In this document: piece after piece, positions 44,832 to 54,707 of the stretch | Position numbering within the stretch: position 1 is the stretch's first letter | How the letters are laid out: each line of letters starts with the position of its first letter | Source: Campylobacter ureolyticus ACS-301-V-Sch3b | GTDB lineage: Bacteria; Campylobacterota; Campylobacteria; Campylobacterales; Campylobacteraceae | Direction of reading: 5' to 3' | Assembly (NCBI RefSeq): GCF_000413435.1 | Contig: NZ_KE340328.1 | Coordinates: 79,232-143,231 of the forward strand | Length of the DNA: 64,000 nucleotides | Program-made: the position numbers and the translations under genes | Notes under the pieces: generated by a model | What the model saw: only the letters and a program-made list of their open reading frames with translations | Database searches by the model: none | Told to the model about the DNA's origin: nothing

Positions 44832-45296
44832 TTAAATTTTACCTTTTTTAAAATTTGCCATTGCCATTTTTGCCTCTTTATCGGCAGTTTTTCTTTTTAA
44901 GGTTTCTCTTTTATCATGCAAAGTTTTTCCTTTTGCAATAGCAATTTGAGCTTTTATTATATTTTTATTATTTAAATAAAGCAATAACGCAACTATTGTA
45001 AGCCCATCTTTTGTTACCATACCAAGAAGTTTATCAATTTGATATCTATGCATCAAAAGTTTTCTAGGGGCTTTTTCATCTGGTTTATAGTATGGATTTG
45101 TCGTATTTAAATGGCTAATATGCGCATTTAGTAAAAAAAGCTCACCTTTTATAATTCTTACAAAGCTATCTTTAAGGTTTGCTCTGCCAGCTCTTAAAGC
45201 TTTTACTTCGCTGCCTTTAAGCACAACACCAGCTTCAAATTTTTCTAAAATTTCATAGTCAAAAAAAGCTTTTTTATTTTTTGCTAATACTTTCAA
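44832..45296 (-). CDS. smpB: SsrA-binding protein SmpB
   Basis: SmpB brings tmRNA to stalled ribosomes for trans-translation. The 154-residue protein has the core [25 protein letters not shown] barrel, the HRYQIDKL loop and a basic C-terminal tail ([20 protein letters not shown] region) that enters the ribosome decoding centre. The start overlaps the ispE stop by four bases. Confidence 0.97.
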   Translation of the reverse strand: MKVLAKNKKAFFDYEILEKFEAGVVLKGSEVKALRAGRANLKDSFVRIIKGELFLLNAHISHLNTTNPYYKPDEKAPRKLLMHRYQIDKLLGMVTKDGLTIVALLLYLNNKNIIKAQIAIAKGKTLHDKRETLKRKTADKEAKMAMANFKKGKI

Positions 45297-46063
45297 ATTT
45301 TCCCTTTTATTTTAAAATAACTGCTCCCACTCCCACTAAAAAACTCATTTTCTTTTAACTTAAAATTTGGGTTTATAGCTTGAAATGGAGCTAAAAGATC
45401 GTTTAGTTCATAATTTTTATATTTTTTTAAAATCTCTTTTGTTGAAAGAGTTTTTAATTTTTTGGCTAAATTTAAATCAATATTATCTATAAAATCACTT
45501 CTAAATTTAGCATAAATTTCAGGTGTTGAGGCAAAAATACTTGGTGTAAATACTTCTAAATTTGGAATATCATCATTAAAATTTTCTACTATTTCGCCAA
45601 CGCCACTTACATTTGCACTTTCAAACTCAGTTATAAAAAAAGCCACATCGCTTCCAATGTTTTTTGAAATTTCGATTAACTCTTTTTTTGAAAAGTTTAA
45701 ATTTAGAGTTTGATTTGTTAAATTTAAAAATGCCGCAGCATTTGAGCTGCCGCCCCCAAGTCCTGCACCCATCGGAATATTTTTTTCTAAAATCATCTTA
45801 TGAGTTTTAAAAAAATCAGAAATTTTATCTTTAAATTTTGTTTTTAAAAGCTCTTTAAAAGCTTTATTTATAATATTTTCTCCATTAATTTTAATATTTG
45901 ATATTATATTTAAATCTTCGCCGCTGTGTTGAAACTCTGACTTTTCAAAGTAAATTTTATCAAAAAGACTTTTATATAAGATAAAGCGCGATGAAATTTC
46001 GTGATAATTTCCTCTTGTTCCAGTTATCTTTAAAAAAATATTAAGTTTTGCATAACTTTTCAA
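45293..46063 (-). CDS. ispE: 4-diphosphocytidyl-methylerythritol kinase IspE
   Basis: IspE phosphorylates the IspD product of the MEP isoprenoid pathway; its partners IspD and IspF are the fused protein at 7.2-8.3 kb. The GHMP kinase ATP loop [17 protein letters not shown] (about residues 96-112) and the N-terminal [13 protein letters not shown] with the catalytic-region lysine are clear. At 256 residues it is near the short end of the family. It overlaps truB and smpB by four bases each. Confidence 0.95.
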   Translation of the reverse strand: MKSYAKLNIFLKITGTRGNYHEISSRFILYKSLFDKIYFEKSEFQHSGEDLNIISNIKINGENIINKAFKELLKTKFKDKISDFFKTHKMILEKNIPMGAGLGGGSSNAAAFLNLTNQTLNLNFSKKELIEISKNIGSDVAFFITEFESANVSGVGEIVENFNDDIPNLEVFTPSIFASTPEIYAKFRSDFIDNIDLNLAKKLKTLSTKEILKKYKNYELNDLLAPFQAINPNFKLKENEFFSGSGSSYFKIKGKI

Positions 46064-46878
46064 ATTTTTATCCTATTCCAAAGATATTTTACTTGGTTAT
46101 TTTCTATTTGTACAATGGAGTAGAATTCGCCTAAATTTAGCAAATACTCACCATCATTTAAAAATTTAAAATTTTTAAAATTTAGCTTTTTACCTAAAAT
46201 CACATCGTCTAAATCGCCTAAATAAAAGTTTTCTTTCAAATTTAAATATTCAAATGGATTTAAAAACTCTTCATCTTCATATTTAAATTTTCCTTCACTT
46301 ACTCTATTTAAAGCACTTAGAGTGATATCGCATCCAAGTTTTTTACTAAAAAGCTCGGCATAGCTTCTTATATAAGCTCCTTCGCTAACACTTAAAAGAA
46401 TGGTTAAAAAAGGGTGTGAATAATTTATTATTTTAGACTCATAAATATTCATTTTACACTCTTTAAGTTCAAACTCTTCATCATTTCTAGCCATCTCATA
46501 GGCTCTTTTTCCATTAATCTTTTTAGCTGAAAACTTAGGCGGAGTATAAGTTAATTCTCCTTGTAAATTTTTTACTATTCTGTCAATAGTTGATTTATCA
46601 AATAAAGAGATATTTTTAATACTTTGTATATTTTCATTATCCAAACTTTTACTTTTTGCTCCAAGCCAAAGTGTTGCTTTATAAATTTTTGGAGTCTTAT
46701 CTAAAAATCTAAAAAATTTTGTATAATCACCAAAGGCAATTATCAAACTTCCACTTGCAAATGGATCAAGTGTGCCTGAAAAACCTGCTTTTTTAACGCC
46801 GTATTTTCTTTTTAATCTGCTAAGAAAAAAATTTGATGAAATTCCTATTGGCTTATTTGCAACAAATAAAGCATTCAT
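46060..46878 (-). CDS. truB: tRNA pseudouridine-55 synthase TruB
   Basis: TruB isomerises U55 in the T arm of tRNA. The catalytic aspartate is Asp38 in GFSGTLDPFASG, and KIYKATLWLGAKS and AYIRSYAEL-like segments follow the family. At 272 residues it has the catalytic domain without a clear PUA tail. The start overlaps the uvrD stop by four bases. Confidence 0.95.
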   Translation of the reverse strand: MNALFVANKPIGISSNFFLSRLKRKYGVKKAGFSGTLDPFASGSLIIAFGDYTKFFRFLDKTPKIYKATLWLGAKSKSLDNENIQSIKNISLFDKSTIDRIVKNLQGELTYTPPKFSAKKINGKRAYEMARNDEEFELKECKMNIYESKIINYSHPFLTILLSVSEGAYIRSYAELFSKKLGCDITLSALNRVSEGKFKYEDEEFLNPFEYLNLKENFYLGDLDDVILGKKLNFKNFKFLNDGEYLLNLGEFYSIVQIENNQVKYLWNRIKI

Positions 46879-48944
46879 ACTACTTTTTCCACAAAACTCG
46901 ATATTATATCTCTGTGAATTCCGCCAAAATTTATACTAAGTTTGAGTTCATTTTTATATTCACCAACATTTGTAACGCGACCAATTCCAAAAAGTTTATG
47001 TTTTACTAAATCGCCTTTTTTAAAACTAGTACTTTTTTCAAATACTAGTGCACTTTCACAAAGTCCAGCCTCACTTAAAAACCTACTTTTATCAAGATTT
47101 TGTCTTTTTCCTTTATAAAACCTTGAGTTAGAATAGCTTAAAGTCAGTGTTTTTTTAGCTCTTGTAATTGCTACATAAGCAAGTCTTCTTTCTTCTTCGA
47201 TATCAGTGTGATCTCCAATTAAAGGGAAAAATCCCTCTTCCATACCTATTACAAAAAGATGGTTAAACTCTAAGCCTTTGCTTGCGTGAACGCTCATTAT
47301 ACTAATGCCATCTTCACTTATGTTATCTTGCTCGCTTTGAAGACTTAGTTCGTTTAAAAACTCTTCTAGGTCAAAATTTGGTTCATTTACAAGTGCATCT
47401 TTAAGCATTGCTAAAAACTCATCGATATTGGCTATTTTATCATCACCTTCTGGGAGTTCTTTGTAAAATTCTTTAAGTTTAAAAGTTTCATCAAGGGAGT
47501 TAATAATATCATAAAAATTATCTTTTTCTTTTAGCTCTAAAATATCTTCATATAATTGTGTAAGCATTAATTGTGATTTTTTACCTAGATTTGAAGTATT
47601 ATTTAAAGTTTCAAATAGTGATAAATTTTGATCTTTTGCAATATTTTCAAGCTTTGTAAGAGAAGCTGCACCAACGCCTCTTTTTGGGCGATTTATAATC
47701 CTTCTTAGTGAAAAATCATCATTTGGATTTAAAATAAGTCTTATATAGCTTATCATATCTTTTATCTCAGCTCTTTCATAGAACTTTATTCCACCAACCA
47801 TTTTATAAGGAATTCTTGCTTTTGTTAAGCCATCTTCCAAAGCTCTTGATAAAGCATTTACTCTATATAAAACTGCGATATTTTTAAGCTCTTCGCCACT
47901 ATTTATAAGTTTTTTTATAGCATTTGAAATTTTATTTGTTTCGTAGTTTTCATCTTCGCTTTCCATTAAAGTTACTTCTTCGCCTTTTTCTTTTGTTCCG
48001 ATTAATTTTTTACCAAGGCGGTTTTGATTGCAGTCAATTAAGTTATTTGCTGTATTTAGTATATTTTGAGTAGAGCGATAGTTGTTTTCAAGTTTTATTA
48101 AAGTAACATTTTTAAACTGGTCTTTGAAATTTAAAATATTTTCAACTCTTGCACCACGCCAGCCATAAATGCTTTGATCATCATCTCCTACAACGCATAA
48201 ATTTTCATGCATTAAACAAAGTTTTTCTAAAAGTTTAAATTGTAATTCGTTTGTATCTTGATACTCATCGACCATTATATATTTATATTTTTGTGAAATT
48301 TCTTCACAAAGTTCTTTGTTTTTAGCTAAAATTTTATATGGAAGTCCAAGCAAATCATCAAAATCAACTAAATTTTCATTTTTTAATGTATCTTCATATT
48401 CTTTATAAACTTTTGCAACTTTTTGATAAAACCCACTTTCTTTTTTAGCGTAATCATTTATTAATGTTGAGTTGCTTAAAGCATCATCAACGCTTACAAG
48501 AGAGTTTTTTATCTTCGAAATTTCATTTGCTAAAATTGAAGTTGATAGATCACTTTGAAATTTTTTAATGATTTTTTTCTTATCATCTGTATCAATTATG
48601 ACAAAATTGTTTTTTCTTTTTAACTCACTCATGTAAAATTTCAAAAATAAAAGTCCAAATTTATGAAATGTGCAAAGCAAAGGATAAGCATCGAGCTTTG
48701 TTTGATTTATAAGATTTAAAGCTCTATTTCTCATCTCAAGAGCTGCTTTATTTGTAAAAGTAAGTGTTAAAGTAGAGTTTGCAGGAATGCCTTGAGATAT
48801 AAGATATGCAAGACGAGAAGTTATAGTTTTTGTTTTTCCACTTCCAGCTCCAGCTAAAATAAGCATTGCTCCATCAACGTGTGTTGCTGCTTTTTTTTGT
48901 TCCTCGTTAAGTCCTTGTAAAATACTTTGCAATGATTCCTCCAT
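46875..48944 (-). CDS. uvrD: UvrD/PcrA-like superfamily 1 DNA helicase
   Basis: A 3'-5' DNA helicase of the UvrD/Rep/PcrA group with roles in repair and replication restart. Motif I is GAGSGKT (residues 32-38), motif II MVDEYQDTN, motif III DDDQSIYGWRGA, and motif VI AITRAKKTL. The C-terminal segment ends in the PcrA-like KHKLFGIGRVTNVGE tail. At 689 residues it is standard length. A homologue precedes truB in C. jejuni. Confidence 0.93.
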   Translation of the reverse strand: MEESLQSILQGLNEEQKKAATHVDGAMLILAGAGSGKTKTITSRLAYLISQGIPANSTLTLTFTNKAALEMRNRALNLINQTKLDAYPLLCTFHKFGLLFLKFYMSELKRKNNFVIIDTDDKKKIIKKFQSDLSTSILANEISKIKNSLVSVDDALSNSTLINDYAKKESGFYQKVAKVYKEYEDTLKNENLVDFDDLLGLPYKILAKNKELCEEISQKYKYIMVDEYQDTNELQFKLLEKLCLMHENLCVVGDDDQSIYGWRGARVENILNFKDQFKNVTLIKLENNYRSTQNILNTANNLIDCNQNRLGKKLIGTKEKGEEVTLMESEDENYETNKISNAIKKLINSGEELKNIAVLYRVNALSRALEDGLTKARIPYKMVGGIKFYERAEIKDMISYIRLILNPNDDFSLRRIINRPKRGVGAASLTKLENIAKDQNLSLFETLNNTSNLGKKSQLMLTQLYEDILELKEKDNFYDIINSLDETFKLKEFYKELPEGDDKIANIDEFLAMLKDALVNEPNFDLEEFLNELSLQSEQDNISEDGISIMSVHASKGLEFNHLFVIGMEEGFFPLIGDHTDIEEERRLAYVAITRAKKTLTLSYSNSRFYKGKRQNLDKSRFLSEAGLCESALVFEKSTSFKKGDLVKHKLFGIGRVTNVGEYKNELKLSINFGGIHRDIISSFVEKVV

Positions 48945-48993
48945 ATATAAAACCTCTATTTTATCAAAAATAACTTATAATAAGGTTTTTTAT

Positions 48994-49404
48994 CTATTTG
49001 CTTGAAAATATTTTTTTTGATTTTGCTCTTTTATCCTCTTCGTTATCTTTTTTTTCTTGAATTGATAAATTTATAAAAATTGGCTGATTTTTTAAATTTA
49101 TTTGTATTATGTCGCTCAAAGGCACACTTAGAGTTGAGGCGAAATTTTCATTTCCAAAACCAGCTTCAAATATTAAAAAACCATCTTCTAAAAATGCACT
49201 TTCTAAAGTATAATTACCAAGTTCAAACATTATTAAATTTGAAAAATTATCGCTTATTTCTTTTGGCAATTCTGGGTTAAATTTAACATTTTTTAAATTT
49301 ACAACTATGTTAAATCCACGATTTCTTTCAAGCAGATATTCTAAACACTCTTTTGCATGATTTTTCATTAAATCACAAAAAACACTATCTTTTAAAATAT
49401 TCAT
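48994..49404 (-). CDS. SspB-like small protein, candidate protease adaptor
   Basis: The 136-residue protein starts with a helix (ECLEYLLERN), then beta strands containing FNIVVNLKNVKFNPELP, MFELGNYTLESAFLED and FENEN-like AGFGNENFASTLSVPLSDIIQI, ending in a charged tail (RAKSKKIF). This order of helix, barrel strands with a VPL(S) turn, and a flexible basic tail resembles SspB ClpXP adaptors. That is a pattern judgement, not an alignment. It overlaps pepF by four bases and is upstream of uvrD and, further on, smpB and clpS-clpA. C. jejuni has an uncharacterised gene here. Confidence 0.65.
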   Translation of the reverse strand: MNILKDSVFCDLMKNHAKECLEYLLERNRGFNIVVNLKNVKFNPELPKEISDNFSNLIMFELGNYTLESAFLEDGFLIFEAGFGNENFASTLSVPLSDIIQINLKNQPIFINLSIQEKKDNEEDKRAKSKKIFSSK

Positions 49405-51107
49405 TTTAGCTCCTTAAATTTTTTTACTAATTTTTCAACTTCATTTAGTCCTATTTGCCAAAACTCTTGACTATTTATATCAAGGTTAAACATCTCAACC
49501 ATTTCTTTTGGACTTTTGCTACCACCAAGAGTTAAAAATTCAGTATAAATTTCTACAAAATTTTCACATTTTTTACTTTTATAAAGTCCAAATAAAGCTA
49601 AAACTAAAAGCTGAGCGTAAGAGTAGCTGTAGCAGTAAAATGGTGTGTGGATAAAGTGTGGTATATAACTCCACCAAGATTTATAATATTCATTTAATTT
49701 TAGACTTTTTCCAAACATTTTGGCTGATTCTTCTAGCCAAATTTTATCTAATTCATCTTTGCTTAGCTCACCTTCAAAGCTATGAACTCTTCTTTCAAAA
49801 GTTGTAAAATTAATTTGCCTATAAAGTGTGGCAAAAATATCTTCAAGTTTTGAGGCAAGGAGTGAAATTTTATCATCACTTTTTTGATAAACATAGTCAA
49901 ATACAAGCATTTCGCAAAATACCGATGCTGTTTCAGCTGTGGTAAGTGGTGTGCTTGAGTTAAAATATCCGACTTTATAAGCTAAATATTGATGAATTGC
50001 ATGACCAAGCTCGTGAGCAAGGGTAAAAAGATCTCTTTTTTTGTTTGTAAAATTTAGCATTACAAAAGGATGAACGCTACTTACTGCTGAGTGAGAAAAT
50101 GCCCCGCTAGTTTTATTTTTATCAGGATAGACATCTATCCAGTTTTCATCAAAAGCTTTTTTTGCAATTTCTCCAAATTTTGGGCTAAATTCATTAAATG
50201 CTTTTAAAACTATTTTTTTAGATTCTTCAAAAGTTATTTCTTCATCACTTCTAATTGGAGCGTATCTATCATAATCATATAGTTCTTCAAATCCTAAAAT
50301 TTCACGCTTTTTTGCGTAATAATCAATAGATAAATCAAATCTTTTCTCAACTGCTTTTATTAAACTATCAACACTTTCTTTTTCAATTTGATTGTATAAA
50401 TGCATCGAGCTTTCGCTAAATTTGTAGTTTCTTAGCTCTTTTTGAATGTTTAAATCGGTTTTTATCATATTATAAATATATGTCAAAAGATGAGAATTTG
50501 CATCTAAGGTTTTGCTAAGACTAAGTGCAGCATTTTTTCTTTTATTTCTATCTTCATCGCTTAAATAGCTTAGTAAAGTTTCAATTTTTATCTTTTTATC
50601 CTCAAAATCAAAATCCAAATTTGCCATTGTTTCATCAAAAAGTCTTGCAAAAGCACTGCTTCCAACAGGTGAAGTTTTAAGCAAAACCTTTTCTTCTAAA
50701 AGAGAGAGTTGATGAGCTTTTTCTTTGTTTAAAAGCTCTAAGTGATATTTGTATTTTGGTGAGGCATTTATAAATTTATCTTTTTTAGTTTTTTCTAGGT
50801 TGTTAAACTCAATTTCAAAAAACAGTAAATTTTGTGAAATTTCATTACAAATTAGCTCACTACTTGCTAGTTCTTTTCCTTTTGTGGTGTCCTTAGCAAA
50901 TGCAAGATATCGGTAAGTTAGTGCTTTTGATATGTTTTCATTTATCTTTTCAAGAGTTTGTAAGGCATTTATAAATTCACTATTATCAAGTTTTTCTAAA
51001 TTATCTTTATATGTTTTATTAAAAATTATGGCTTCATTTTTTATTTTATCTATAAATTCATTAAACTCATCTTCGCTACTAAAAAACTCTTTTAAATTCC
51101 AATTCAT
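49401..51107 (-). CDS. pepF: Oligoendopeptidase F (M3 metallopeptidase)
   Basis: PepF hydrolyses short peptides in the cytoplasm. The zinc-binding HELGHAIHQ motif with the catalytic glutamate lies about two thirds through the 568-residue protein, and the downstream ETASVFCE segment supplies the third zinc ligand. The N-terminal half is helical, as in the family. It appears to begin the long minus-strand operon that runs to clpA. Confidence 0.95.
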   Translation of the reverse strand: MNWNLKEFFSSEDEFNEFIDKIKNEAIIFNKTYKDNLEKLDNSEFINALQTLEKINENISKALTYRYLAFAKDTTKGKELASSELICNEISQNLLFFEIEFNNLEKTKKDKFINASPKYKYHLELLNKEKAHQLSLLEEKVLLKTSPVGSSAFARLFDETMANLDFDFEDKKIKIETLLSYLSDEDRNKRKNAALSLSKTLDANSHLLTYIYNMIKTDLNIQKELRNYKFSESSMHLYNQIEKESVDSLIKAVEKRFDLSIDYYAKKREILGFEELYDYDRYAPIRSDEEITFEESKKIVLKAFNEFSPKFGEIAKKAFDENWIDVYPDKNKTSGAFSHSAVSSVHPFVMLNFTNKKRDLFTLAHELGHAIHQYLAYKVGYFNSSTPLTTAETASVFCEMLVFDYVYQKSDDKISLLASKLEDIFATLYRQINFTTFERRVHSFEGELSKDELDKIWLEESAKMFGKSLKLNEYYKSWWSYIPHFIHTPFYCYSYSYAQLLVLALFGLYKSKKCENFVEIYTEFLTLGGSKSPKEMVEMFNLDINSQEFWQIGLNEVEKLVKKFKELK

Positions 51108-51193
51108 ATATTTCCTTTTTTAAATTTTATATATTTTAATATAAATTTGTTTAAAAAAAAGTAATTGTAAAAAAGTGAGTTTAAAAATTTAAA

Positions 51194-51218
51194 ATTAGTG
51201 GTCTAAACAACCACTAAT
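51194..51218 (-). terminator. Terminator of sstT
   Basis: A perfect 9-bp stem (ATTAGTGGT at 51194-51202, ACCACTAAT at 51210-51218) lies eight bases beyond the sstT stop and is followed by a U-rich stretch in the minus transcript. Confidence 0.7.
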
Positions 51219-51225
51219 TTTTTAG

Positions 51226-52473
51226 TTAATTTTTGGTATTATTTGTAGCTTCTGAGGCAACAGCTGTAAATAAAACATCAGTTGAGCTGTTGATTGCTGT
51301 TTCAACTGAGTCTTGGATAACACCTATTATAAATCCAACTGCTATTACTTGCATAGCAATATCATTTGGTATGTTAAACAAAGATGTTGCAAGAGGAATA
51401 AGCATAAGCGAACCACCAGCTACTCCACCACATCCGCAAGCTCCAAGAGCTGAAACAAAACAAAGTAAAAGTGCAGTTCCAAAACTAACTTCAATTCCTA
51501 AAGTAAATACTGCTGAAAGTGTTAAAATGGCAATTACCACAGCAGCTCCAGCCATGTTTACATTTGCTCCAAGAGGGATTGTTATAGAGTAAAGATCTTC
51601 ATCTAAATCAAGCTTTCTACAAAGGTTTAAATTTACAGGTATGTTTGCAGCTGAGCTTCTTGTAAAAAATGCATATAAACCACTTTCTTTAAGGCAAGTA
51701 AATAAAAGTGGATAAGGGTTTTTCTTTAAAACAATTCCTGCTAGAAGTGGATTTGTTACAAAAGCAACAAAAGCCATAGCAGCAACTAAAACTATAACAA
51801 GTTTTAAATATCCCATTAAAGCTTCCCCGCCAGCAGTTGCAACGCTGTTTGCAACAAGACCCATAATACCAAAAGGAGCTAGTTGGATGATGAATTGAAC
51901 TATTTTTGTGATTGCGTCTGATAAGTCTTCAAATAAGCTTTTTGTAGCAGGGCTTGCAAATTTAAGCGCTAAACCAAAGCCAATGGCCCAAGTTAAAATT
52001 CCAACATAATTTCCTGTTGCAAGAGCATTTACAGGGTTATCAACCATTTTAAATAAAAGTCCTGATAAAACTTCTACCATGCTAGTTGGAGCTGAGCTTG
52101 CATCTACAGCTGTAACATCTAAAACTAAAGTTGTTGGAAACATGAAGCTTGCTATTACTCCAATAGCTGAGGCTAAAATAGTGCTTATAAAGTACAAAAC
52201 TAAAACGAATTTAAGCCCTTTTGTGTTGCTAAAATTTCTAGTTATAAATGAAGCGGCTATTAATATAAAAACTAAAATTGGTGCAACTGCTTTTAAAGCT
52301 CCTACAAACAAGCTTCCTAAAGTCCCTACAGCAGCAGCTAAGTTGTTTATAAAACCAGTATCGCTATCTTGAGCTAAAAAGCCAATTACCGCACCGATAA
52401 AAACACCGGTTAAAATTTTTAAAACTAAATTCTTATCTTTGTAGCTTTTTATAAGCTTTTGAAATGAAGACAT
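51226..52473 (-). CDS. sstT: Serine/threonine:sodium symporter SstT
   Basis: A dicarboxylate/amino acid:cation symporter family protein of 415 residues with about eight spans and two re-entrant loops. The serine-rich [13 protein letters not shown] segment and the later [12 protein letters not shown] correspond to the substrate and sodium sites of the family, and the [19 protein letters not shown] stretch is SstT-specific in look. Serine is a main carbon source for many campylobacters. Its own upstream region contains the tandem palindrome described separately. Confidence 0.93.
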   Translation of the reverse strand: MSSFQKLIKSYKDKNLVLKILTGVFIGAVIGFLAQDSDTGFINNLAAAVGTLGSLFVGALKAVAPILVFILIAASFITRNFSNTKGLKFVLVLYFISTILASAIGVIASFMFPTTLVLDVTAVDASSAPTSMVEVLSGLLFKMVDNPVNALATGNYVGILTWAIGFGLALKFASPATKSLFEDLSDAITKIVQFIIQLAPFGIMGLVANSVATAGGEALMGYLKLVIVLVAAMAFVAFVTNPLLAGIVLKKNPYPLLFTCLKESGLYAFFTRSSAANIPVNLNLCRKLDLDEDLYSITIPLGANVNMAGAAVVIAILTLSAVFTLGIEVSFGTALLLCFVSALGACGCGGVAGGSLMLIPLATSLFNIPNDIAMQVIAVGFIIGVIQDSVETAINSSTDVLFTAVASEATNNTKN

Positions 52474-52643
52474 AATTATTCCTTAAAGTTTAAAATTATA
52501 ACTTTGAGAATATATCTAAATTTTGATAAAATAAGAGTTAAAATTCTATTTGAATAAAAAAATATTATATTATTTTTGAATTTTTAGTAAATTTATAACT
52601 TTTTTACACCTTTTTATAATTTTAGCAATAATATTTTAGAGAT

Positions 52644-52679
52644 GAAATTGTTTAAACAATGCACTGTTTAAACAATTTC
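52644..52679. repeat. Tandem palindrome between metI and sstT
   Basis: A perfect 15-bp inverted repeat (GAAATTGTTTAAACA at 52644-52658 and TGTTTAAACAATTTC at 52665-52679) with a six-base centre. The core TGTTTAAACA of each arm is itself a palindrome, so the element is also two palindromes side by side. Neither strand has a following T run, which makes a regulatory site for sstT at least as likely as a terminator for metI. Confidence 0.6.
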
Positions 52680-52696
52680 GTATATTAAAAAGTTTG

Positions 52697-53521
52697 TTAT
52701 TTTTTAGTTTTTTTGTAAATATAGTTTCCAATCATTTGAAAAATCTGAACCATAACAATCAAAATTAATACTGTATAAAGCATAATATCATCATTAAATC
52801 TTTGAAATCCATATCTCAAAGCAACATCTCCAAGCCCACCTCCGCCAAGCGTTCCAGCCATCGCAGAAAAACCAATAACAACAATTATTGTTAGTGTAAG
52901 CACATTGATTAAAGATGGAATTGCTTCAACTAGCATAACTTTAAAAACAATTTGCATTTTACTTGCACCATAGCTTTTTGCAGCTTCTATTACGCCATTA
53001 TCAACTTCTATTAAAGCATTTTCTATAAGCCTTGCGATAAATGGTGCAGTTCCTATAGTAAGTGGAACTATAGCAGCGTTTGTACCAATACTTGTGCCTA
53101 TTATGAGTTTTACAAAAGGAAATAACACGATAATTAATATAATAAATGGAAAACTCCTAACAACATTTACTATAAAATCAAGCACAGCATAAACATATCT
53201 ATTTTCCATAAGTCCATTTTTTCTAGTAATTACTAAAATTATTGCTAGAATTAACCCAAAAATAGAAGCAAAAACTGTAGCTGTTATGCTCATATAAATA
53301 GTCTGCCACGAAGCATTTAGTAAAATGCTTATCCAAATTTGATAGTTTTTATTTCCTAAAAGTTCTTTTAAATTTTGGCTTAAATTTGTAAAAATTCCTT
53401 CAAAAAATGGACTTTCTTTAAAAAATACAGTATCAATAGTTGTAAAAATAGTATCACCGACAAAAAATGGATAGATAAAAAATAATCCTAAAAATAGTAA
53501 AAATAAAATTAATTTTTTCAT
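52697..53521 (-). CDS. metI: Methionine ABC transporter permease MetI
   Basis: A MetI-type permease with about five spans and the conserved permease loop ([21 protein letters not shown], then [17 protein letters not shown]). I place the start at the ATG at 53521, which overlaps the metN stop in an ATGA; a GTG/ATG-like extension upstream would intrude further. The N-terminus has about 55 additional residues before the first core span, longer than usual MetI. There is no MetQ-type binding protein gene downstream, unlike C. jejuni. Confidence 0.88.
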   Translation of the reverse strand: MKKLILFLLFLGLFFIYPFFVGDTIFTTIDTVFFKESPFFEGIFTNLSQNLKELLGNKNYQIWISILLNASWQTIYMSITATVFASIFGLILAIILVITRKNGLMENRYVYAVLDFIVNVVRSFPFIILIIVLFPFVKLIIGTSIGTNAAIVPLTIGTAPFIARLIENALIEVDNGVIEAAKSYGASKMQIVFKVMLVEAIPSLINVLTLTIIVVIGFSAMAGTLGGGGLGDVALRYGFQRFNDDIMLYTVLILIVMVQIFQMIGNYIYKKTKK

Positions 53522-54477
53522 TCTATTATCTCCCATAAAACACCAGTTTTTTTAATAAAGTTTATAACTTTTTCTTTATCTTTTGGCTCTATATTTATAA
53601 CCAAGTGTCCAAGCACAAGTTCGCTTAATTGCTCAATTTTGCCCCAAACGATGTTGAAATTTAAGTCAAGCTCACGCGCCATTTGTGTGATAACGCACTC
53701 AAAAGCAACTTCTTTTGGAAAATAAAGAGCTATGTTTATGCCATCTTGTGGAAGGACCATTTCCTCTCCCAAAAACTCACGCATATTTTTATCAGGCTTT
53801 AAAAATAGTTCGTGAATTTCGCCTTGATTTGTAATTATGCCACTATTTAAAAGAACAGCTTTGTTAGCGATACTTTTTACAACTTCCATTTCGTGAGTAA
53901 CTAAAACTATAGTAATGCCAAATTCTTTATTAATACGCTTTAAAAGAGCTAAAATTTGTTTTGTTATACTTGGATCAAGTGCCGAAGTAGCCTCGTCTGA
54001 AAGTAAAATTTTTGGGTTTAGTGCTAAAGCTCTTGCAATGGCAACTCGTTGTTTTTGCCCACCAGAAAGTGCTGCTGGATAAAAATCTTTTTTATCGCTA
54101 AGTCCTACTATTTCTAAAAGTTCATCAACTCTTTTTTTAGTATAATTTCTATCATAACCCCAAAAATTTAGAGGCGTTGCAACATTTTCAAAAACAGTTT
54201 TTCTACTCATTAAGGCAAAATTTTGAAAAATCATACCGATTTCTTTTCTAAGTTCTCGTAATTTTTTGCCTTTTACATCTTTTATCTCTACACCACCAAC
54301 TTTTAAGCTTCCACTTTGGTAGTCTTCAAGTCCATTTATACAGCGAAGTAGGGTGCTTTTACCAGCACCACTATGTCCAACAAGACCAAAAATTTCACCT
54401 TTTTTAATGCTAAAATTTATATCTTTTAGCACAAGTGTGCTGCCGTAACTTTTGCTTAAATTTTTAACTTCTATCAT
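53518..54477 (-). CDS. metN: Methionine ABC transporter ATP-binding protein MetN
   Basis: The 319-residue ATPase shows [35 protein letters not shown] and the switch THE. Residues 245 onwards form a NIL domain ([15 protein letters not shown] region), which binds methionine and gives feedback inhibition in MetNI transporters. It starts four bases after the small membrane protein gene and is coupled to metI. Confidence 0.93.
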   Translation of the reverse strand: MIEVKNLSKSYGSTLVLKDINFSIKKGEIFGLVGHSGAGKSTLLRCINGLEDYQSGSLKVGGVEIKDVKGKKLRELRKEIGMIFQNFALMSRKTVFENVATPLNFWGYDRNYTKKRVDELLEIVGLSDKKDFYPAALSGGQKQRVAIARALALNPKILLSDEATSALDPSITKQILALLKRINKEFGITIVLVTHEMEVVKSIANKAVLLNSGIITNQGEIHELFLKPDKNMREFLGEEMVLPQDGINIALYFPKEVAFECVITQMARELDLNFNIVWGKIEQLSELVLGHLVINIEPKDKEKVINFIKKTGVLWEIIE

Positions 54478-54481
54478 TTTT

Positions 54482-54625
54482 TTATTTTGTTATAAAATAG
54501 TAAATTACATAAATCCAGCTTAAAAAGCCATGTATTATTGCCCATAAAATACTTTTGTTTGCACTCCATGAAAGAGCTACTGCTATAACTGTTCCAAGAC
54601 TAAAACCACCAATGATACCCTGCAT
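54482..54625 (-). CDS. Small hydrophobic protein (47 residues)
   Basis: An ORF of 47 residues reads [20 protein letters not shown], then continues through [16 protein letters not shown] to end in [11 protein letters not shown]. Two membrane helices are likely (about 3-20 and 27-44), with a short polar turn. The ATG has AAAGGAG six bases upstream, the stop is four bases before the metN start, and the hydrophobicity pattern is too regular to be chance. Short hydrophobic proteins with an LxxAxxHGxxxWxYVIY pattern are widespread in bacteria, and their function is not known to me. Confidence 0.8.
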   Translation of the reverse strand: MQGIIGGFSLGTVIAVALSWSANKSILWAIIHGFLSWIYVIYYFITK

Positions 54626-54634
54626 AATTTCTCC

Positions 54635-54686
54635 TTTATTTTTTAAATATAAAATAGACTGCCAATATAAGAAAAATAAAACCTAT
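54635..54686. repeat. 52-bp direct repeat, copy 1 (duplicated 3' end of the DMT-type gene)
   Basis: This segment matches 55367-55418 at all but one position (T54660 in place of C). In the minus strand it still encodes the last residues of the DMT-type protein (GFIFLILAVYFIFKK and stop), so it is a displaced copy of that gene's 3' end. It lies just beyond the Sel1-repeat gene. Confidence 0.85.
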
Positions 54687-54707
54687 AAAACTATCTATAA
54701 AAGATAG

